Positions 58,538 through 64,000 of a DNA stretch of 64,000 bases are shown piece by piece (positions within the stretch are counted from its first letter, which is position 1; every line of letters begins with the position of its first letter). A program made the translations under genes and the position numbers. The DNA comes from Mesorhizobium sp. NBSH29 (lineage in GTDB: Bacteria; Pseudomonadota; Alphaproteobacteria; Rhizobiales; Rhizobiaceae). The stretch spans positions 1,994,501 to 2,058,500 of the forward strand of contig NZ_CP045492.1 of NCBI RefSeq assembly GCF_015500055.1, given 5' to 3'. Below the pieces are notes generated by a model. It was not told where the DNA came from. It saw only the letters and a list, made by a program, of their open reading frames with translations, and made no database searches.

Positions 58538-59875
58538 ATGGATATTTCACCCAATCTCAAGCTGCCCTTCATCCTGCCCAGCCAGGCGCAAAAGCATGTG
58601 ACCCACAATGAGGCACTTTTGGCGCTCGATGCGCTGGTGCAGCTTTCCGTCAAAGATCGCGATCTGGCCGCGCCGCCGGCAGCAGCTGACGGCGATCGCT
58701 ATATCGTGGCGACAGGCGCGAGCGGCGCATGGACCGGGCAATCAAACAGGATCGCAGGGTTCCAGGATGGTGTGTGGACTTTCTATCCGCCCCTGCGCGG
58801 CTGGCTGGCTTTTGTGGCGGATGAGAATGTGCTGCTGGTCTGGGACGGCACGGCCTGGACCAACACGCTGGCCGAAACAGCACTTGCCACCATCACGAGG
58901 CTTGGCGTTAATTCCGGTGCCGACACCACCAACCGTCTGACCGTGTCGAGCCAGGCGGTCCTCTTCAATCATGCCGGCGCTGGCATGCAGCTAAAACTCA
59001 ACAAGGCCTCCGCCGGCCAGACGGCGAGCCTGCTCTACCAGTCCAACTGGTCGGGTCGTGCCGAGATGGGGCTTGCAGGCGACGACCATTTCCGCATCAA
59101 GGTGAGTGCGGATGGCTCAAGCTGGAATGAGGCGTTCCGCGCCGATGCGGCGACGGGCGATGGCATCATCGGCGAGCTGCGCCCCTCACGCGATACCATC
59201 GCCAACACGCTGCCGGATAGCGGCCGCTTCAACGGCAATGCCAACAACGCAGTCTATTCCGGCATCGCCTACACCGCGCCGACCTATTTCACCGTGACCG
59301 CCGGCTCTTCCATCGCCAGCCACGCAAAATTCATCAACGACAATACCGATTTCGGCGGCGCTGCCGGCGCGCTGGACGCCGAGGTGAAGGCGCTGGTCCA
59401 GAAGATCCGCGCCACCACCACCGGCCGCCGTTACGGCCCCGAATGGTTCGTGATGCGAGCCCAAAATACCGCCGGCGCGCTGACCGAACAGCGCACGCAT
59501 CTGGCCACCAATTACGGCCTGCCCTTCACCAACGCACTGGCCGCCATGCCGGCGCGGTTCACCTATTCGTATTATGTGAAGGTGAAGACAGGTTCGGCTT
59601 TGCTTGCCGTCGATCAGGTGCTCCGCGCCTCCATCGATGGCGCACCCGTCACTTCCGGTTCAGGCGCAACGCCGGTCGTGCTGACCAATGGCGATGGCTG
59701 GAAACACATCAACCTCGAGGCGGCTCGTGCTGATATCGGCTATAATCACCGGATGGCGCAGCTTCTGACGACCGTGTCCGGCGAGGTATGGATTACCATG
59801 CCCAAGCTGGTGTTCGGCCACGTCAATCTCGATCCCAATCTGGGTGTGCTGATCAACACGCGGTTGTTTGGCTAG
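58538..59875 (+). CDS. DUF2793 domain protein, tail-fibre or GTA-spike-like
   Basis: 445 residues. The N-terminal ~110 residues are DUF2793 (LKLPFILPSQAQKHVTHNEA, then LQ-like repeats VATGASGAWTGQSNRIAGFQ and GVWTFYPPLRGWLAFVADEN). The middle (about 125-215) has DTTNRLTVSSQAVLFNHAGA and SGRAEMGLAGDDHFRIKVSA, a beta-rich segment shared with phage- and GTA-linked proteins. The last ~230 residues look like a lectin or carbohydrate-binding beta fold but I do not recognise it. No signal peptide or catalytic motif. No phage or GTA structural genes surround it; neighbours are surface-glycan and sulfate-activation genes. Confidence 0.8.
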   Translation: MDISPNLKLPFILPSQAQKHVTHNEALLALDALVQLSVKDRDLAAPPAAADGDRYIVATGASGAWTGQSNRIAGFQDGVWTFYPPLRGWLAFVADENVLLVWDGTAWTNTLAETALATITRLGVNSGADTTNRLTVSSQAVLFNHAGAGMQLKLNKASAGQTASLLYQSNWSGRAEMGLAGDDHFRIKVSADGSSWNEAFRADAATGDGIIGELRPSRDTIANTLPDSGRFNGNANNAVYSGIAYTAPTYFTVTAGSSIASHAKFINDNTDFGGAAGALDAEVKALVQKIRATTTGRRYGPEWFVMRAQNTAGALTEQRTHLATNYGLPFTNALAAMPARFTYSYYVKVKTGSALLAVDQVLRASIDGAPVTSGSGATPVVLTNGDGWKHINLEAARADIGYNHRMAQLLTTVSGEVWITMPKLVFGHVNLDPNLGVLINTRLFG

Positions 59876-60073
59876 GCGGATGCCGAAGCGCTGCGCGAAA
59901 TCGATTTGCGTCAATCGCTGAGTTCGCGCAATCCCGCTTCTGTCGGGGCAAAGCTTATTGGGCAACAGCACCTTGAGGAGGAGGGGCAGGGCGTGAGATT
60001 GTCGCCCTCTACCCTGGCCGTGGCGGTGCACCACTAGTGCGCAGGCGTGGCTGTCGGCAAAGGCGCTCAAAAT

Positions 60074-60979
60074 ATGCTTGCGAAACTGACCCATCTCGAC
60101 CGGCTGGAGGCGGAAGCCATCCACATCATGCGCGAGGTGGCCGCCACCTTCGCCAAGCCGGTGATGCTCTATTCAGTAGGAAAAGATTCCTCGGTGCTTC
60201 TCCATCTGGCGATGAAGGCTTTTTATCCGGCAAAACCGCCTTTTCCCTTTCTCCATGTCGACACCACCTGGAAGTTCCGCGAGATGATCGCCTTTCGCGA
60301 TCAGATGGCAAAACGTTACGGTTTTGATCTTCTCGTCCATATCAACCAGGACGGCGTGCGCGACGGCATCAACCCGTTCACCCACGGCTCCAACACGCAT
60401 ACCCATGTGATGAAGACGGTGGGGCTGCGCCAGGCGCTCGACCAGTACGGTTTTGACGCAGCTTTTGGCGGAGCGCGCCGCGATGAGGAAAAATCCCGCG
60501 CCAAGGAGCGCATCTTTTCCTTCCGTAACACCAGCCATGGCTGGGACCCGAAGAACCAGCGCCCGGAAATGTGGAAGATCTACAACACCCGCGTCGCCAA
60601 GGGTGAATCTATCCGGGTCTTCCCGCTGTCGAACTGGACCGAACTGGATATCTGGCAATACATCATGCAGGAAGATATCCCTATCGTACCGCTCTACTTC
60701 GCCAAGGAGCGCCCGGTGGTCGAGCGCGACGGCATGCTGATCATGGTCGATGACGACCGCATGAAGCTCAATCCCGGCGAAGCGGTCGAAAACCGGCTGG
60801 TGCGTTTTCGCACGCTGGGCTGTTATCCGCTGACCGGCGCAATTGAGTCTGATGCGCAAGACCTGCCGGGTGTCGTCAGTGAGATGCTGACGGCGCGCAC
60901 CTCCGAGCGCCAGGGCCGCCTGATCGACCGCGACGAGGCCGGATCGATGGAAAAAAAGAAGCGCGAAGGGTATTTTTGA
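60074..60979 (+). CDS. cysD: Sulfate adenylyltransferase subunit 2
   Basis: 301 residues from ATG 60074 (a GTG at 60047 is a weaker alternative). Subunit of ATP sulfurylase, which makes adenosine phosphosulfate (APS) from ATP and sulfate. The PP-loop is [20 protein letters not shown]; also [34 protein letters not shown] and the terminal [20 protein letters not shown], all typical. Works with the GTPase subunit CysN encoded next. Its stop overlaps the downstream TTG/ATG start region. Confidence 0.96.
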   Translation: MLAKLTHLDRLEAEAIHIMREVAATFAKPVMLYSVGKDSSVLLHLAMKAFYPAKPPFPFLHVDTTWKFREMIAFRDQMAKRYGFDLLVHINQDGVRDGINPFTHGSNTHTHVMKTVGLRQALDQYGFDAAFGGARRDEEKSRAKERIFSFRNTSHGWDPKNQRPEMWKIYNTRVAKGESIRVFPLSNWTELDIWQYIMQEDIPIVPLYFAKERPVVERDGMLIMVDDDRMKLNPGEAVENRLVRFRTLGCYPLTGAIESDAQDLPGVVSEMLTARTSERQGRLIDRDEAGSMEKKKREGYF

Positions 60980-60981
60980 CC

Positions 60982-62922
60982 ATGCACCAGGCGCTTGCTT
61001 TGAAAGACAGTACCGAGGCCACCGGAATCAGCGACTACCTCGCTGCCCAGGAGAAAAAATCGCTGCTGCGCTTTCTCACCTGCGGCTCGGTTGATGACGG
61101 CAAGTCGACGCTGATCGGCCGGCTTCTCTATGACACCAAGCTGATCTTCGACGACCAACTGGCGGCATTGGAGAAGGATTCGCTCAAGCACGGCACCGAT
61201 GGCGAAAACATCGATTTCGCGCTGCTGGTCGATGGGCTGGAGGCCGAGCGTGAGCAGGGCATCACCATCGATGTCGCCTATCGGTTCTTTGCCACGCCGC
61301 AGCGCAAATTCATCGTCGCCGACACGCCCGGCCACGAGCAATACACGCGCAACATGGCAACCGGCGCTTCGACAGCGGATCTGGCCATCGTGCTGGTCGA
61401 TGCACGCCAGGGCATTTTGCGCCAGACGCGCCGGCATTCGATCATCGCCTCGCTTCTGGGCATCCGCCACATCGCGCTGGCGGTGAACAAGTTCGACCTT
61501 GTCGGCCATGACCGCGCAGTGTTTGAGACGATCACGGCAGAATATCGCGCCTTTGCTGCCGATCTGGGTTTTGAGACCATCGAGCCGATACCCATGTCGG
61601 CCCGCTTTGGCGACAATGTCACCACCCGCTCAGTGCATACGCCCTGGTATCAGGGCCCGACGCTGCTGGAGCATCTGGAGACCGTCTCGGTTGAGCCCGC
61701 TTCGGCCAAAAAGCCGTTCCGCTTTCCGGTACAGTACGTGAACCGGCCGAACCTCGATTTCCGCGGCTTTGCCGGCACCGTAGCTTCTGGCGTCGTGACC
61801 AGAGGCGATACCGTGGTGGTTGCGAAATCCGGTAAATCCTCCACGGTCTCCCGCATCGTCGCCTCCGGTGGCGATCTTGAGAGCGCGGTCGAAGGTCAGG
61901 CGGTGACGCTGGTGCTGGACGACGAAGTGGAAGTGTCGCGCGGCAACATGCTGGTGGCACCCGAGGCTCGCCCGCATGTGACCGACCGTTTCGCGGCCAA
62001 ACTCGTCTGGTTCGACGAGGCGGAACTGATGCCGGGCCGTTCCTATATTCTGCGCACCGAGACCGACCAGACCAGCGCCACGGTAACGGCGCTGCAGCAC
62101 CGGCTGAATGTAAACGATTTTTCACAGGAAACGGCAAAAACGCTGGCCATGAACGAGGTCGGCGTGGTTGAGCTGGCACTGCTGGCGCCGATTGCCTTCG
62201 ACGTTTTTGCCGATAACCGCACCACCGGTGCCTTCGTGCTGATCGACCGCATGACCAACGCGACGGTGGGTGCCGGGATGATCGTCAATCCGCTCAAGCG
62301 CGGCGACAACATTCACTGGCAGTCGCTCGACGTAGACGCCAAGGCGCGCGCGCTGGCCAAGCAGCAGACGCCGAAAGTCCTGTGGTTCACCGGGCTTTCC
62401 GGCTCTGGCAAATCGACCATCGCCAATCTTTTGGAGCGCAAGCTCCATGCCAGTGGCCAGCACACCTATCTGCTTGATGGCGACAATGTACGCCACGGGC
62501 TGAATCGCGATCTGGGTTTTTCGGATGCCGACCGGGTGGAAAATATTCGCCGCGTTGCGGAAGTGGCAAAGCTGATGGCCGATGCCGGGCTGGTGGTGCT
62601 GGTGTCCTTTATCTCGCCCTTCCGCACCGAGCGCCAGATGGCCCGCGACCTGATGGGCGAGGGGTCGTTTGTGGAGGTGTTTGTCGATACGCCGTTCGAC
62701 GAATGTGCCCGCCGCGACCCCAAGGGCCTCTATGCAAAAGCGCTGTCCGGCGCGATCAGAAACTTTACCGGGCTGGACTCTCCGTATGAAGCGCCGGACA
62801 CTCCGGAAATTCGCCTCAAAACCCTCGGCAAGACGCCTGAGGAAATGGTAGAGGTTCTGGAAGAATGGCTGCGTGAGCGCGATTATGAAAACCAGCACTA
62901 CGATAGCGGCGGCGGCATCTGA
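60982..62922 (+). CDS. cysN/C: Bifunctional sulfate adenylyltransferase GTPase subunit / APS kinase
   Basis: 646 residues from ATG 60982 (TTG 60976 also possible). The N-terminal ~430 residues are an EF-Tu-like GTPase: P-loop [46 protein letters not shown]. The C-terminal ~190 residues are APS kinase: [58 protein letters not shown]. The fusion makes APS and then PAPS, the sulfate donor for sulfotransferases. Such NodQ-type fusions serve Nod-factor or surface-polysaccharide sulfation in rhizobia as well as cysteine synthesis. Confidence 0.96.
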   Translation: MHQALALKDSTEATGISDYLAAQEKKSLLRFLTCGSVDDGKSTLIGRLLYDTKLIFDDQLAALEKDSLKHGTDGENIDFALLVDGLEAEREQGITIDVAYRFFATPQRKFIVADTPGHEQYTRNMATGASTADLAIVLVDARQGILRQTRRHSIIASLLGIRHIALAVNKFDLVGHDRAVFETITAEYRAFAADLGFETIEPIPMSARFGDNVTTRSVHTPWYQGPTLLEHLETVSVEPASAKKPFRFPVQYVNRPNLDFRGFAGTVASGVVTRGDTVVVAKSGKSSTVSRIVASGGDLESAVEGQAVTLVLDDEVEVSRGNMLVAPEARPHVTDRFAAKLVWFDEAELMPGRSYILRTETDQTSATVTALQHRLNVNDFSQETAKTLAMNEVGVVELALLAPIAFDVFADNRTTGAFVLIDRMTNATVGAGMIVNPLKRGDNIHWQSLDVDAKARALAKQQTPKVLWFTGLSGSGKSTIANLLERKLHASGQHTYLLDGDNVRHGLNRDLGFSDADRVENIRRVAEVAKLMADAGLVVLVSFISPFRTERQMARDLMGEGSFVEVFVDTPFDECARRDPKGLYAKALSGAIRNFTGLDSPYEAPDTPEIRLKTLGKTPEEMVEVLEEWLRERDYENQHYDSGGGI

Positions 62923-63727
62923 CGACAGCGCCATCCTTGCGCTGTTTGAGGAACTGGCAATCGCGGCAGGCAAGGTGGTGCTGGATGTTTTCCATACCGG
63001 CTGCGCCGTCGACCACAAACAGGACCTGTCGCCGGTCACCGCTGCGGACCGCGACAGTGAAGTGATCATCCTCGCTGGTCTGCGCCAGCATTTGCCACAT
63101 ATTCCCTGCGTGGCCGAAGAGGAAAGTGCTGCGGGCATTTGCCCGACCGACATTGGCGATACCTTTATTCTCATTGACCCGCTCGACGGGACGAAGGAAT
63201 TCGTCAACCGCAATTCTGATTTCACCGTCAACATCGCGCTGGTGCGCAATGGCGTGCCGGTGGTGGGCGCGGTGTTCGCGCCGATAAGCGGGAAGCTCTA
63301 TCTTGGCCGGCCCGGTCTGGCCGAACTGGTGATGCTGGATGACGGGTTTGCGGTGGTCTCGCGTCGGCGCATTGCGGCGCGCAAGGGCTTTGAGCCGCTC
63401 ACCATTGTGGCCAGCCGCTCACACCGCACACCAGAGACGGACGACTTTATCCTGGGCCACAAGAACGCCGAGATTGTCTCTGTCGGCTCCTCGCTGAAAT
63501 TCTGCCTGATCGCGGCGGCCGAAGCTGATCTCTATCCGCGGTTTGGCCCGACCATGGAGTGGGACACGGCAGCCGGCGACGCCGTGCTGCGCGCTGCCGG
63601 CGGCTCCACGCAAACGGTCGATGGAAAGCCGCTGACCTACGGCAAGCGCGGTCACGCCGGGGAAAAGGATTTCGCCAACCCGGCGTTCATTTCACGCGGG
63701 CTTGTCGTGGAAGCGGTGACGGGCTGA
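62885..63727 (+). CDS. cysQ: 3'(2'),5'-bisphosphate nucleotidase
   Basis: 280 residues from ATG 62885, overlapping the cysNC end by 38 bases. Inositol-monophosphatase fold: [20 protein letters not shown], metal motif [20 protein letters not shown] and the second motif [20 protein letters not shown]. It hydrolyses PAP, the by-product of PAPS-dependent sulfation or reduction. Presence directly after cysNC completes a PAPS make-and-recycle unit. A start at 62873 would add four residues. Confidence 0.93.
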   Translation: MKTSTTIAAAASDDSAILALFEELAIAAGKVVLDVFHTGCAVDHKQDLSPVTAADRDSEVIILAGLRQHLPHIPCVAEEESAAGICPTDIGDTFILIDPLDGTKEFVNRNSDFTVNIALVRNGVPVVGAVFAPISGKLYLGRPGLAELVMLDDGFAVVSRRRIAARKGFEPLTIVASRSHRTPETDDFILGHKNAEIVSVGSSLKFCLIAAAEADLYPRFGPTMEWDTAAGDAVLRAAGGSTQTVDGKPLTYGKRGHAGEKDFANPAFISRGLVVEAVTG

Positions 63728-63740
63728 ATCGCACGGCGGT

Positions 63741-63895
63741 GTTCCTCGCCCCACGAAAGTGGGGAGAGGTGGCCCGCGAAGCGGGTCGGAGATGGGAAAG
63801 ACCTAAAAATTACGGTGCATTGACCGGAGAGAAGCAACCCCCTCTCCGCCTCGCAGCGCTCCGCACCTCTCCCCCGCGTTGCGGGGGCGAGGAAC
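63741..63895. repeat. 155-bp imperfect palindromic repeat element
   Basis: The ends GTTCCTCGCCCC and GGGGCGAGGAAC are inverted copies, and the similarity continues inward for about 55 bases on each side (for example GGGGAGAGGT against ACCTCTCCCC). Each arm also has its own hairpins: CCCCAC-GAAA-GTGGGG, CCCGC-GAA-GCGGG on the left and CCCCCGC-GTT-GCGGGGG on the right. This type of GC-rich non-coding palindrome resembles the interspersed intergenic elements seen in many rhizobial genomes. It sits between cysQ and the convergent downstream gene and may also end transcription from both sides. Confidence 0.8.
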
Positions 63896-63905
63896 CAGCG
63901 CGCGG

Positions 63906-64000
63906 TTATTCAGCCGCCTGGGCGGCCTGGCTTTGTAGAAAGCCGCGTATCGTGTCGATGATCCGGTCCTGATCGCTGGTGCTGAGATAGGGGTGCATAG
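63906..64000 (-). CDS. Probable DegT/DnrJ/EryC1-type sugar aminotransferase, C-terminal end
   Basis: Only the last ~31 residues are inside the window: the frame runs from the right edge through MHPYLSTSDQDRIIDTIRGF to a TAA at 63906-63908. The HPYLS--DQD-II--IR-FL ending is what I recall at the C-terminus of PLP-dependent sugar aminotransferases of this family. That function would suit the WbpM-like dehydratase cluster, giving a 4-amino sugar. An independent 31-residue ORF from the ATG at 63998 cannot be excluded, but the window edge makes a cut gene more likely. Confidence 0.6.
   Translation of the reverse strand, partial: MHPYLSTSDQDRIIDTIRGFLQSQAAQAAE

Noticed and set aside
59876-60073. 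A riboswitch or further small gene before cysD
   Set aside because: The 198-base gap has partly open frames but no start with a good ribosome binding site, and no SAM- or other RNA motif I can recognise.

Overview
The window is a compact, gene-dense piece of an alphaproteobacterial chromosome. The gene content and order point to Hyphomicrobiales (Rhizobiales), most like the Phyllobacteriaceae/Mesorhizobium group: tldD, an ialB-type gene, coxB-ctaD-ctaB-coxF-ctaG-ctaE, a DUF983 gene, SURF1, ispH, thrB and rnhA in a row, a CcrM adenine methyltransferase, and many ATGA or TGATG stop/start overlaps. This assignment rests on recognised families and remembered synteny; no search was run. No insertion sequence, integrase, prophage block or CRISPR array was seen.

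Layout. 1-0.5 kb: the start of bluB (minus strand) behind a cobalamin riboswitch. 0.6-6.6 kb: a plus-strand housekeeping run (histone-deacetylase-like hydrolase, xseB, DUF2277, dxs, a small secreted protein, tlyA, an RNA m5U methyltransferase). 6.6-9.1 kb: minus-strand membrane protein, tldD and an IalB-like protein. 9.4-18.5 kb: the aa3-type cytochrome c oxidase structural and assembly operon, running on into ispH, thrB and rnhA. 18.5-27.3 kb: mostly minus strand (DUF2938, peroxiredoxin, DsbD-N-like protein, GGDEF/EAL signalling protein, acetyltransferase, M16 peptidase, thrC), with yqgE on plus. 27.4-34.9 kb: a lipoprotein, a divergent azoreductase/LysR pair, two HAD phosphatases, ccrM, mutY, a DciA-like protein and a DsbA-like lipoprotein. 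35.0-38.5 kb: smc.

38.6-41.1 kb: an O-antigen-ligase-like polymerase/ligase and a family 2 glycosyltransferase, ended by tRNA-Gln(TTG). 41.2-53.4 kb: metabolic genes (VOC protein, ppdK, a DoxX-like membrane protein, polysaccharide deacetylase, DUF427, class III aminotransferase, acyl-CoA ligase, DUF1499, RibD-like reductase, metallo-hydrolase, bioY).

53.5-64.0 kb: a surface-polysaccharide region with a WbpM/PglF-type membrane dehydratase, an epimerase, an initiating sugar transferase and a UDP-sugar dehydrogenase. A DUF2793 (tail-fibre or GTA-spike-like) protein follows, then cysD-cysNC-cysQ for sulfate activation, a 155-bp palindromic repeat element, and the tail of what looks like a DegT-type sugar aminotransferase.

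How the genes work together. The cox block makes the terminal oxidase plus its haem and copper assembly factors. dxs and ispH are the first and last steps of isoprenoid synthesis, and isoprenoids supply the farnesyl tail that CtaB adds to haem. thrB and thrC complete threonine synthesis. The right end combines sugar-nucleotide synthesis, glycan initiation and PAPS supply, which suggests (but does not prove) a sulfated or amino-sugar-rich surface glycan. Most of the window is ordinary core genome. The less explained items are the DUF2793 protein beside the glycan genes, the sulfate-activation genes in that same cluster, the degenerate GGDEF domain, and the DoxX-like protein predicted to start with histidine after signal cleavage.
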